NCBI RefSeq assembly: GCF_002979475.1 | Contig: NZ_PCOY01000014.1 | Location: 26,969 to 90,968 of the forward strand | Source: Microbacterium sp. MYb62 | GTDB taxonomy: Bacteria > Actinomycetota > Actinomycetes > Actinomycetales > Microbacteriaceae | Length of the DNA stretch: 64,000 nt | Direction of reading: 5' to 3' | Part shown: positions 53,503 to 60,851 of the stretch, in pieces | Position numbering within the stretch: position 1 is the first letter of the stretch | How the letters are laid out: the number at the start of each line of letters is the position of its first letter | The notes under the pieces: generated by a model | Told to the model about the DNA's origin: nothing | Seen by the model: only the letters and a program-made list of their open reading frames with translations | The model's database searches: none | Position numbers and translations under genes: made by a program

Positions 53503-53811
53503 ATGAACGCACTCAGCCGGACGGGATGGGTCCTGGTGGTGCTGGTGCGTGGGCTCCTGCTCTGGGTCCTGATCCCCTTCGCCTTCCTCTCCTGGCTCCT
53601 CGTCCATTCGTGGGCGCAGAAGGCTTTGCGTCGGCAGGTTCTCTGCTGGTACGACGCGCATCTGACCCTGGGGCTCGCGAGAGGGCCGTTCCGCCTGATG
53701 ATCGCTCCCGAGCATCGGCGCTTCGAACGGATTCCGAGGATGGTCACGGTGGAGCCTCGAAAGGCCAGTCTCTTCGGCGCGGACGCCATCGAGGTTTTCG
53801 AGTTGGTGTGA
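53503..53811 (+). CDS. Hypothetical membrane-anchored protein
   Basis: 102 residues. One long N-terminal hydrophobic segment (GWVLVVLVRGLLLWVLIPFAFLSWLLVHSW, two turns of helix) is followed by a soluble basic part with GPFRLMIAPEHRRF. No known family. Located between dinB and the ATPase operator. Confidence 0.55.
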   Translation: MNALSRTGWVLVVLVRGLLLWVLIPFAFLSWLLVHSWAQKALRRQVLCWYDAHLTLGLARGPFRLMIAPEHRRFERIPRMVTVEPRKASLFGADAIEVFELV

Positions 53812-53837
53812 CGGGGTGAGTCGAATCACCGCGAGCT

Positions 53838-53876
53838 TTGACAGCCTTTACAGGTTTATCCATCATTGATAAACCT
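53838..53876 (+). promoter_or_regulatory. Promoter with palindromic operator before the AAA ATPase
   Basis: TTGACA (53838-53843) and, 17 bases later, CATCAT (53861-53866) form a promoter. A perfect inverted repeat AGGTTTATC-7 nt-GATAAACCT (53852-53876) covers the -10 region, so a repressor bound there would block transcription. The ATG lies 24 bases after it. Confidence 0.75.
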
Positions 53877-53900
53877 CGCTAATGATGTCAAGATCTCTGA

Positions 53901-55082
53901 ATGGATCGTGCGCGGAACCCCTACACGCCCAACGCCGGTGCGCAGCCCTCTTATCTGGCGGGACGACGCGTAGAGCTCGAGGACTTCGATGTCATGCTCA
54001 AGCGACTCGCCGCCGGCCGCCCCGAGAAGGCGATGGTCGTTACCGGCCTGCGCGGTGTGGGGAAGACGGTGCTCCTGCGTTCCTATGAAGACCAGGCCGA
54101 TGCGCTCGGTTGGCGGGCGGTTTCCGCCGAGGTGTCGAAGAACACTGCATTTGGACCGCAACTCGCGGCGTTGGTGCGGAAGGCGCTCTTTCAAGTTTCC
54201 CCTCGAGCCCGCTGGGATGCGCGCGCCAAGCACGCCGCCGGGATCGTGAAGTCGTTCTCTCTGACGGTCCAGCCTGATGGCTCACTCACGGGAGGTCTCG
54301 ACGTCGACCCTGAGTACGGATTCGCCGATACGGGAGTCCTGATCGATGACCTGCCCGACGTCTTCGAGGCGATCGGTGAGGCTGCGCGTGACCGCGGCAC
54401 CGGGGTCGTCTTCCTCCTAGACGAGATTCAATTCCTTTCTGCTCAGGAACTTGAAGCGCTGCTGGCTTCGGTGCATCGCGCTACTCAGCGAAAGCTGCCG
54501 GTCACCTTCTCCGGGGCTGGACTCCCTCAACTACCTGGACTCGCGGGCGACGCCAAGTCGTATGCAGAACGACTTCTTCGATACGTCGCGATCGAAGAGC
54601 TACGCGAGGGCGATGCACTCGATGCGATCGTTACGCCAGCGGCGCAGGAGGGGGTGGTCTTCGAGGCCGCTGCGGCGCAGGCCGTCTTTCGCTACACCGA
54701 AGGGTATCCGTACTTCATCCAAGAGTTCGGGCGCGCGGCGTGGAACGTCGCGGAGGGACCGACCGTCACTCTGGCTGATGTTGAGGCGGCCTTGATCGAG
54801 GTCGAGACCGAACTCGATGAGAGCTTCTTCAAGACCAGGGTCCAGAGGTCCACGAAGGAAGAGCTGCGCTACATGCGCGCGATGGCAGAACTCGGACCTG
54901 AAGCACAGAAGGCGGGCGCTGTGGCAGAGGTGTTGGGCAAGACTTCCGAACAAGTGGCGCCCCTTCGCTCAAGGTTGATCAACAAGGGCCTCTTGTACAC
55001 ACCGGACTTCGGTTACGCGAAGTTCACCGTTCCGCAGTTTGACCGGTTCATGAAGCGCTACATGCCGCTCAATAGCGCCTGA
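53901..55082 (+). CDS. Orphan ORC/Cdc6-like AAA ATPase with winged-helix C-terminus
   Basis: 393 residues. Walker A is TGLRGVGKT (near residue 48), Walker B is VVFLLDEIQFL (near 170), with sensor-like ATQRKLPVTFSGAG after it, and a C-terminal winged-helix-like domain (EVLGKTSEQVAPLRSRLINKGLLY). The domain order is that of AAA_16/ORC-Cdc6-like proteins, seen in mobile elements and stress modules. A tight palindromic operator precedes it. No partner gene is adjacent. Codon use seems less GC-biased than that of its neighbours. Confidence 0.78.
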   Translation: MDRARNPYTPNAGAQPSYLAGRRVELEDFDVMLKRLAAGRPEKAMVVTGLRGVGKTVLLRSYEDQADALGWRAVSAEVSKNTAFGPQLAALVRKALFQVSPRARWDARAKHAAGIVKSFSLTVQPDGSLTGGLDVDPEYGFADTGVLIDDLPDVFEAIGEAARDRGTGVVFLLDEIQFLSAQELEALLASVHRATQRKLPVTFSGAGLPQLPGLAGDAKSYAERLLRYVAIEELREGDALDAIVTPAAQEGVVFEAAAAQAVFRYTEGYPYFIQEFGRAAWNVAEGPTVTLADVEAALIEVETELDESFFKTRVQRSTKEELRYMRAMAELGPEAQKAGAVAEVLGKTSEQVAPLRSRLINKGLLYTPDFGYAKFTVPQFDRFMKRYMPLNSA

Positions 55083-55104
55083 CCCGCCAGGAGGTCCGTG
55101 CGTC

Positions 55105-55455
55105 TCAGGCCTTGAGCATCGACGCCCGGGCGATCAGCCCGTCGACCACGTCGAATGTCGCGATGGTCTCGGTGGCGACGCCCGCGTTGATGACCTGCTC
55201 CTGCGCAACGACCCACCGTGAGCCGAACAGCACGCTCGTCTCGATCACGCATGACAGCTCGGGGTTCTGCAGTCGCGGCTCGTAGAACGCGCGGATCGCG
55301 GCGGTGCCGACCACGGGTTCGGGCGCGACGCCGGTGATCACGGCATCCGAGGCGTAGGTTGCGACGAACGCATCCAGGTCGTGCGCGTTGAAGGCGTCGA
55401 GTTGAGCCTGCACGGTATCCAGGGCAGAGCGATCCAGGGCGGTGTGGTCAGTCAA
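55105..55455 (-). CDS. SnoaL/NTF2-like protein
   Basis: 116 residues from TTG 55455, chosen because GGAGGAG lies 6-8 bases upstream. A cone-shaped NTF2-like fold is visible: TVQAQLDAFNAHDLDAFVATYASDAVITG, then VGTAAIRAFYEPRL and FDVVDGLIARASMLKA. Members are small isomerases, cyclases or binding domains. It overlaps the upstream SDR stop by 8 bases and is probably part of the regulon. Role unknown. Confidence 0.8.
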   Translation of the reverse strand: MTDHTALDRSALDTVQAQLDAFNAHDLDAFVATYASDAVITGVAPEPVVGTAAIRAFYEPRLQNPELSCVIETSVLFGSRWVVAQEQVINAGVATETIATFDVVDGLIARASMLKA

Positions 55456-56197
55456 TGCGAACTCCTCCGTTGACGTCGTAGGTGGCGCCGGTGATGAAGC
55501 GGGCACGCTCCGATGCGAGCGATGCGATGATCCAGGCGACGTCTTCCGGCTGCCCGAATGCGCCGAGCGGGATTCCGGCTTCGAGCTTCTCGCGTCCCGC
55601 GCCCTGCAGCTGGTCGGTGATCGCGCTCGCGACCGGACCGGGGGTGACGGCGTTCACGCGGATGCCCTCTGCGGCCAGGTGCCGGGCGAAGCTGCGGGTG
55701 ATCGCGAGGATCGCTCCCTTGCTGGCGGCGTAGTGGATGCCGGTCTGCAGCGCGCCGACCTGGCCGGCGATCGAGGCGATGTTGATCACCGAGCGGTCGC
55801 CCTCCGCTGCCCGGAGCAGCGGGAGGGCGCCGCGGGTCAGGAAGAAGGCGCCGCGGGCGTTGGTCTCCAGGACCATGTCCCACTCGTCGAACTCGATGTC
55901 GTCGTAGGGCGTGTACGGGCAGACGCCGCCGTTGTTCACGAGCACGTGCAGAGAGCCCCACGCGGCCGTGATCTCGTCGACCAGCGCGTCGATCGATTCG
56001 CGCTCACGCAGGTCGAGGCGCGAGACGTGCGCCTCGGGCGCCCCGGCCGCGCGGCACTCCTCGGCGATGCGGAGGGCTTCGGCTTCCCGTCCGGCGTAGG
56101 TGATCCAGAGGGCGGCGCCCTCGCGGGCGAGTTCGAGGGCGGCGGCGGTTCCGATACCGGAACTGGCCCCCGTGATCAGTGCGCGGCGAGCAGTCAT
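55448..56197 (-). CDS. SDR-family oxidoreductase (regulon member)
   Basis: 249 residues: ITGASSGIG, VNNGGVC, catalytic YAASKGA and YDVNGGV at the end. The ATG at 56197 is used; TATAGC of an operator lies 9 bases upstream of it, so the transcript may be leaderless. It is followed by an NTF2-like gene and is divergent from the 2-hydroxyacid dehydrogenase operon. It is likely another sugar or keto-acid dehydrogenase of the TGCTATAGCA regulon. Confidence 0.88.
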   Translation of the reverse strand: MTARRALITGASSGIGTAAALELAREGAALWITYAGREAEALRIAEECRAAGAPEAHVSRLDLRERESIDALVDEITAAWGSLHVLVNNGGVCPYTPYDDIEFDEWDMVLETNARGAFFLTRGALPLLRAAEGDRSVINIASIAGQVGALQTGIHYAASKGAILAITRSFARHLAAEGIRVNAVTPGPVASAITDQLQGAGREKLEAGIPLGAFGQPEDVAWIIASLASERARFITGATYDVNGGVRID

Positions 56198-56205
56198 GAA
56201 TTCGA

Positions 56206-56216
56206 TGCTATAGCAA
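56206..56216. promoter_or_regulatory. GntR operator before the minus-strand SDR
   Basis: TGCTATAGCAA with its core TATAGC 9 bases before ATG 56197 on the minus strand: TATAGC-ATCGAATTC-ATG. The same 9-base layout occurs for the divergent gene (TATAGC-ATCGCTCTC-ATG). Confidence 0.8.
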
Positions 56217-56248
56217 ACCATGAAACAAAAGCAGTGTCGTACATTGGC

Positions 56249-56266
56249 TTGCTAGATGCTATAGCA
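56249..56266. promoter_or_regulatory. GntR operator before the D-2-hydroxyacid dehydrogenase
   Basis: TTGCTAGATGCTATAGCA, identical for 18 bases to the site at 43151. The TATAGC core is 9 bases before ATG 56275 and no ribosome site fits between, which suggests a leaderless mRNA. Confidence 0.8.
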
Positions 56267-56274
56267 TCGCTCTC

Positions 56275-57249
56275 ATGACCGAGCCATTCATCCTCGTCAG
56301 CGACTGCGACCTGCCAGGGACCGTCATCGAAGACACCCTCCGACAGGCGGGGCTGCGTGCCGAGCGCGCCGCTTCCGGCAGCCTCGACGCCATCGCCGCC
56401 CGCGGAGCTGAGGCCGAGGGCCTCGTCGTGCAGTGGGCGCAGATCACCGGCGAGGTGATGGACCGGATGCCGAACCTCCGCATCATCAGCCGCGTCGGCA
56501 TCGGGTACGACATGGTCGATGTCGAGGCGGCGACCGCCCGCGGCATCGCCGTCGCGAACACCCCGAGCTACTGCATCGAAGAGGTCGCCGCGCACACGAT
56601 CGCCATGATCATGACGCAGGCCCGCGGTCTCTCCGCCTACGACCGCGCCGTGCGGGCCGGCACCTGGAAGGCCGTCGACGCCCGTCCGCTCGCCGTGCGG
56701 CCCTCGGCCACGACCGTCTCGGTGCTCGGATTCGGGCGCATCGGCTCGATGGTGGCCCGCGGCTGCCGCGCCCTCGGCTTCCGCGTGCTCGTCGCCGACC
56801 CCTACGCCTCCGTCGATGCCGTGCGCGAGGCCGGATGCGAGCTCGTCGCGATTCCGGATGCCGTGGCGCACGCCGACATCCTGACGCTGCACGTGCCGCT
56901 GACCGAGGCGACCAGGCATCTGATCGATGCCGCAGCCCTCGCGACCATGAAGAAGGGCGCCGTCGTCGTGAACACCTGCCGTGGGCCGCTCATCGACGAG
57001 GACGCCCTCGCGGCCTCGCTCCGTGCCGGGCACCTGGGCGCTGCCGCGCTCGACGTATTCGCGGGCGAGCCGCTCGCCGCCGACTCCCCACTGCGTGATC
57101 TCGAACAGGTGCTGCTCACCCCGCACGCCGCCTGGTACTCACCCGAGGCACTTGCTGATCTCCCTGTGCACGCGGCCGAGAACATCATCCGGTACCTCGT
57201 CGGCGAGCAGGTGCCGATCGTCAATCCCGACTTCGTCGCCGCGCGCTGA
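56275..57249 (+). CDS. D-2-hydroxyacid dehydrogenase (regulon member)
   Basis: 324 residues, with the full family set: VLGFGRIGSMVARG (NAD), NTCRGPLIDEDAL (catalytic Arg), DVFAGEPLAAD (Glu) and LTPHAAWYS (His). It is related to C-terminal-binding/phosphoglycerate dehydrogenases. It starts without a ribosome site directly behind an operator. An FAH-family gene follows 13 bases later in the same operon; FAH cleavage yields a keto acid plus an acid, one of which this enzyme could reduce or oxidise. Confidence 0.9.
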   Translation: MTEPFILVSDCDLPGTVIEDTLRQAGLRAERAASGSLDAIAARGAEAEGLVVQWAQITGEVMDRMPNLRIISRVGIGYDMVDVEAATARGIAVANTPSYCIEEVAAHTIAMIMTQARGLSAYDRAVRAGTWKAVDARPLAVRPSATTVSVLGFGRIGSMVARGCRALGFRVLVADPYASVDAVREAGCELVAIPDAVAHADILTLHVPLTEATRHLIDAAALATMKKGAVVVNTCRGPLIDEDALAASLRAGHLGAAALDVFAGEPLAADSPLRDLEQVLLTPHAAWYSPEALADLPVHAAENIIRYLVGEQVPIVNPDFVAAR

Positions 57250-57262
57250 CCGGAGGCCACTC

Positions 57263-58117
57263 ATGGAACTTCTGCGACTCGGCCCCATCGGCCACGAACG
57301 TCCGTACGTCCGGGAAGCCGGCACCGCGTACGATCTCTCCTCCGTCACCCCGGACATCGACGGCGCCTTCCTCGCCTCCGACGGCATCGCCCGGGTTCGC
57401 GCGGCTCTGCGCCGCGGCGAGCTTCCCGCGGCCGACGTCGAAGGACTGCGCATCGGCGCCCCGATCGCCCGTCCGACCGCTGTGGTCTGCATCGGCCAGA
57501 ACTATGCGGCCCACGCGGTCGAGTCCGGATCCGAGCCACCAGAGCATCCGGTGATCTTCTTCAAGCATCCGAACACCGTGGTCGGCCCGAACGACGTCGT
57601 GCTGCTGCCGCCCGGGGCGGAGAAGGTCGACTGGGAGGTGGAGCTGGCGATCGTGATCGGCAAGACCGCCCGCTACCTGTCGTCTCCAGATGCCGCGCGC
57701 GAGGTCATCGCCGGATACACGATCTCGAACGATGTCTCGGAGCGGGCGTACCAGCTCGACGTGTCGGGCGGACAGTGGTCGAAGGGTAAGTGCTCCGAGA
57801 CGTTCAACCCGCTCGGGCCCGCGCTCGTCCCCGCCGACGAGGTCGACCCGCAGGCGCTGCGGCTGCGGTCATTCGTGAACGGCGAGCCGCGGCAGGACTC
57901 CTCCACCGCCGACATGATCTTCCCGGTGCTGCAGATCGTGCACGAGCTGAGCCAGTACCTGGTGCTCGAGCCCGGCGACGTGATCAACACCGGCACCCCA
58001 CAGGGCGTCGCGTTGTCGGGCCGTTTCCCGTATCTGCAGGACGGCGACGAGATGACGATCGAGATCGAGGGGCTGGGACGCCAGCATCAGCGCACCGAGC
58101 GGATGCACCTGGGCTGA
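57263..58117 (+). CDS. Fumarylacetoacetate hydrolase-family (2,4-diketo-3-deoxy sugar acid hydrolase-like)
   Basis: 284 residues. CIGQNYAAHAVESG, VDWEVELAIVIGK (metal Glu residues), ISNDVSER (metal Asp) and VINTGTPQGVALSG match the FAH fold, and the N-terminus MELLRLGPIG matches the 2,4-diketo-3-deoxy-L-fuconate/ureidoglycolate-lyase-like branch. It would cut a 2,4-diketo acid into pyruvate and a hydroxy acid, the last step of the non-phosphorylative oxidative sugar pathway. GGAGG lies 7 bases upstream of the ATG. Confidence 0.88.
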   Translation: MELLRLGPIGHERPYVREAGTAYDLSSVTPDIDGAFLASDGIARVRAALRRGELPAADVEGLRIGAPIARPTAVVCIGQNYAAHAVESGSEPPEHPVIFFKHPNTVVGPNDVVLLPPGAEKVDWEVELAIVIGKTARYLSSPDAAREVIAGYTISNDVSERAYQLDVSGGQWSKGKCSETFNPLGPALVPADEVDPQALRLRSFVNGEPRQDSSTADMIFPVLQIVHELSQYLVLEPGDVINTGTPQGVALSGRFPYLQDGDEMTIEIEGLGRQHQRTERMHLG

Positions 58118-58127
58118 GTCCGACTCC

Positions 58128-58201
58128 CACCCGGCGGCCTGTATCCGGGGCACGGTTCCTTTTGCTGAGTGCACCGTGCCCCGGGTAGAGGCCGCCGGGT
58201 G
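58128..58201. terminator. Large two-stem bidirectional terminator
   Basis: An outer perfect 13-bp stem (cacccggcggcct) and an inner 12-bp stem (ccggggcacggt) surround a T-rich loop. It lies between convergent genes (FAH and SMP-30) and can end both. This is the strongest hairpin in the window. Confidence 0.85.
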
Positions 58202-58222
58202 CTCCCCGGCCGAGACGCCGTC

Positions 58223-59071
58223 TCAGCCGGCGAAGGGGGTGACAGGGATGCCGCGCACACCCGGTCGCACGGAGAACACCGATCCCGCGGGGGTGCCGTG
58301 GTCGGCGGGCAGTCCCTGCGCCGAGGTGGTGATGTAGAGCGTTCCGAGGTCGTCGTCGCCGAACGTGCACGCGCTCACCTGCGGCACGGGCAGCTCGATC
58401 GTCGCGACCTGCGCTCCGCCCGCGTCATAGCCGCGCACCGCAGCGCCGCCCCACAGCGCGACCCAGACGCTGCCGTCGGCGGCGACCGTCAGACCGTCGG
58501 GTAGTCCGTCGTCTTCGGGGATCAGGGCGAATGCGCGGCGGCCGCGAAGCTCGCCGTCGGTCACGTCGAACACATCGATCCGGTGCGTCGCGGTGTCGAC
58601 GTAGTACGCGCGACGGCCGTCCGGGGCGAACCCGATGCCGTTCGAGACCGTCGCCCGGGGCAGCACTGTCTCGATGTCGAGGTCGGCATCGAGGCGCAGC
58701 ACACGTCCGGCGTCGGGTGCCGCGTCGTAGGCCATCGAGCCCGCGAGCAGTCGGCCGCGGGGGTCGCAGCATCCGTCGTTCATGCGCACGCGCGGGTCGT
58801 CGAGCAGCGTCGTGACGGGACGGGCCTCGCCGTCGACGTCATCGGCCAGATACACGGTGCGGGCGCCGACGGCGATGAGGCCGCCGCCGGCGCGGGGGCG
58901 CGCGAATGCCAGGTACTCGTCGTCGATGTGGTGGCGGGTCACGCCGTCGGCGCGGAGGGTGAGCAGGTCGCCTGCGTCGCCGTCGACCCAGCGCAGTCCG
59001 CCCCCGCCCGGCCACCAGACGGGACCTTCGGCATGATGGGCGATCGGACCGGTGACGTTCTCCGGGATCAT
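58223..59071 (-). CDS. SMP-30/gluconolactonase-like protein
   Basis: 282 residues, a six-bladed beta-propeller with the calcium-site residues: Glu in HAEGPVWW, Asn in RMNDGCCDP, Asn in VSNGIGF and Asp in GLPDGLTV. Such enzymes hydrolyse sugar-derived lactones. It could supply the lactonase step of the neighbouring acid-sugar regulon, although it is on the opposite strand and has no TGCTATAGCA site of its own. It overlaps the stop of the spermidine-synthase-like gene by 4 bases. Confidence 0.85.
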   Translation of the reverse strand: MIPENVTGPIAHHAEGPVWWPGGGGLRWVDGDAGDLLTLRADGVTRHHIDDEYLAFARPRAGGGLIAVGARTVYLADDVDGEARPVTTLLDDPRVRMNDGCCDPRGRLLAGSMAYDAAPDAGRVLRLDADLDIETVLPRATVSNGIGFAPDGRRAYYVDTATHRIDVFDVTDGELRGRRAFALIPEDDGLPDGLTVAADGSVWVALWGGAAVRGYDAGGAQVATIELPVPQVSACTFGDDDLGTLYITTSAQGLPADHGTPAGSVFSVRPGVRGIPVTPFAG

Positions 59072-59826
59072 GCGTCTTCTTCCGTGCGCGGTGGGGCGGC
59101 ATCGATCGAACCCGCACCCGTTCCGCGACTGCGCGCCACATACACCGTGTTCGACGAGGTCCCGCCCGTCACGGCGTTCTCGAAGTCGACGATGTGAGCG
59201 ACGGCGTCATCGAACACGGCGTTCAGCTCGACCATGAATTCCTCGTCGGGCGGATCGTCCGACCACAGGGCGAAGACGCCGTCGGTGGCGAGATGACGGT
59301 CGAGCGCGCGCAGGCCGGCGGCGTCGTACAGGTCGGCATGTGTGGGATCGAGCTGGTGGCGCGGAGAGTGGTCGACATCGAGGAGGATCGCCGCGTACCC
59401 GCCCTGCCCCTCGGCGGGTGCCGACCGCATGACCGCGAAGAAGTCGTCTTCGACCAGACGCGTGCGCGCGTCGTCGACGAGCTCCGCCGATGCGGGGAGG
59501 AGCTTGCGCTCGTGCCACCCGATCACGGCGCCCAGCCGGTCGATCACCGTGAGCGACGTCACGCGTGTGTCGTGCAGCGCCGCGACCGCGGTGTAGCCGA
59601 GCCCGAGACCGCCGACCAGGACAGAGAGGCCGTCGCCGGCGACCGCAGCCAGGCCGAGGTTCGCGAGCTCCTCCTCCGCCACGGTGAACAGGCTCGACAT
59701 CAGGTACTCGTCGCCGAGCTTGACCTCGTAGATCTCCTGTCCCACCGCCGGCTCCGTGCGGCGTCGAAGTGTGAGGTCCCCGATCGGGGTGGCCTGCCAG
59801 TCGAGCTCTTCGAAACGAGTGATCAC
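59068..59826 (-). CDS. Spermidine synthase-like methyltransferase-fold protein
   Basis: 252 residues. VLVGGLGLGYTAVAAL is the nucleotide/SAM motif and ILLDVDHSP is near the acceptor site, as in PABS-like proteins of actinobacteria. The polyamine-site Asp and Tyr of true spermidine synthase are not clearly all present, so the reaction is open. It is the first gene of a two-gene unit with the SMP-30-like protein. Confidence 0.78.
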   Translation of the reverse strand: MITRFEELDWQATPIGDLTLRRRTEPAVGQEIYEVKLGDEYLMSSLFTVAEEELANLGLAAVAGDGLSVLVGGLGLGYTAVAALHDTRVTSLTVIDRLGAVIGWHERKLLPASAELVDDARTRLVEDDFFAVMRSAPAEGQGGYAAILLDVDHSPRHQLDPTHADLYDAAGLRALDRHLATDGVFALWSDDPPDEEFMVELNAVFDDAVAHIVDFENAVTGGTSSNTVYVARSRGTGAGSIDAAPPRTEEDA

Positions 59827-59897
59827 TGCGGCATGCCTCCGTCGTCGTCCGTCCGGGTGGACGGGGTGCGGGCAGAACCCGCGGGTGTGGTCGCGCG

Positions 59898-60782
59898 TCA
59901 GGCCTGTTCGTCGCGACGGGGGAGTCTGATCCGCTCGGGCTCAGGTGTGGAGGGTGGGGGAGTGGTGGATCCAGAGGCAGCGGGTCCGGGCGCCGGCGCG
60001 GGCGCGGCTTCGGTGGCGGGCTCCGGTGCCGGCGGTGCGGTGGCGTGCGCCGGGAGCTCCTTCGCGACCTGCTTCTCGAGCACCGTGACGGCGTCGTCGG
60101 AGAGCAGGATGAGGCCGTCGAGCTCCTCGCGCACGCGCTTGTAGGCCACGTTGCGCTCGGCCTGCGTGGCCGACTCGTCGACGGCGACCTTGAGCAGCTG
60201 CTGCGCGCGGTCGAGGCGCTTGCGCTCCGGCTCGGTGAAGGTCGAGTCACGCAGGCGCCGCGCGTCCTTCTCGGCGATCTCGAACGCGACTGCGTAGTCG
60301 CCCACCGCCTGCAGGTACTCGGTGACCTGCTGCTCGGTGACCTTCGCGTCGGCGGAGGCCGGGCGCAGGGCGTCCGCGGTCTTCTTGGCGCGCAGGAAGG
60401 CGGCGGTCAACGGCTGGCGTCCGTCGCTCATGGCGGGGAAGGCGATGAGTTTCGCGACATCCAACTCGTAGTCGAGCCAGCGCGCGGTGATCTCGTCGTG
60501 CTCGGCGAAAAGTCGCGCGACCAGGTCGCTCGGGGCGACGGACGCCGTGGTGTCGACGACCGAGGGGCCGCGGCGCTTGGCCTGCTGGGTGAGCGCGCGC
60601 GCCTCGATCTCGGCGGTCTTCAGCTGCGCCTTCATGCGAAGGGTCTCCAGGCGACGCTCGTGTCGGCGCTTGGAGCTGCGCTCCCACGCCTTCGCTGCAC
60701 CGCCGGCCATTCCCATGAGGGGGAAGATGAGCCACCAGTAGTTCTGCGCGAAGTTCCAGAAGCCCTGGATGAACTCTTCCAT
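59898..60782 (-). CDS. Membrane-anchored coiled-coil protein, unknown
   Basis: 294 residues. An N-terminal helix (WWLIFPLMGMAGGAAKAW) anchors it; a charged helical coiled-coil middle (SSKRRHERRLETLRMKAQLKTAEIEARAL) and a Pro/Ala-rich tail (PAPEPATEAAPAPAPGPAAS) follow. Cytoplasmic orientation is likely because of the RRHERR stretch. No known family; it looks like a structural or regulatory protein. Preceded by the enolase-superfamily gene on the same strand, 69 bases away. Confidence 0.7.
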   Translation of the reverse strand: MEEFIQGFWNFAQNYWWLIFPLMGMAGGAAKAWERSSKRRHERRLETLRMKAQLKTAEIEARALTQQAKRRGPSVVDTTASVAPSDLVARLFAEHDEITARWLDYELDVAKLIAFPAMSDGRQPLTAAFLRAKKTADALRPASADAKVTEQQVTEYLQAVGDYAVAFEIAEKDARRLRDSTFTEPERKRLDRAQQLLKVAVDESATQAERNVAYKRVREELDGLILLSDDAVTVLEKQVAKELPAHATAPPAPEPATEAAPAPAPGPAASGSTTPPPSTPEPERIRLPRRDEQA

Positions 60783-60851
60783 GATGGGTTCAGCCTACTG
60801 CGCGGGGCCGTCGCTCCCGAGGGCTGTTCCCGCCGCGAGGGCGCGGGGAGC

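Noticed and set aside
53838..55082. Toxin-antitoxin pair at the AAA ATPase
   Set aside because: The palindromic operator resembles those of antitoxins, but no small partner gene is adjacent and the protein is a large ATPase.
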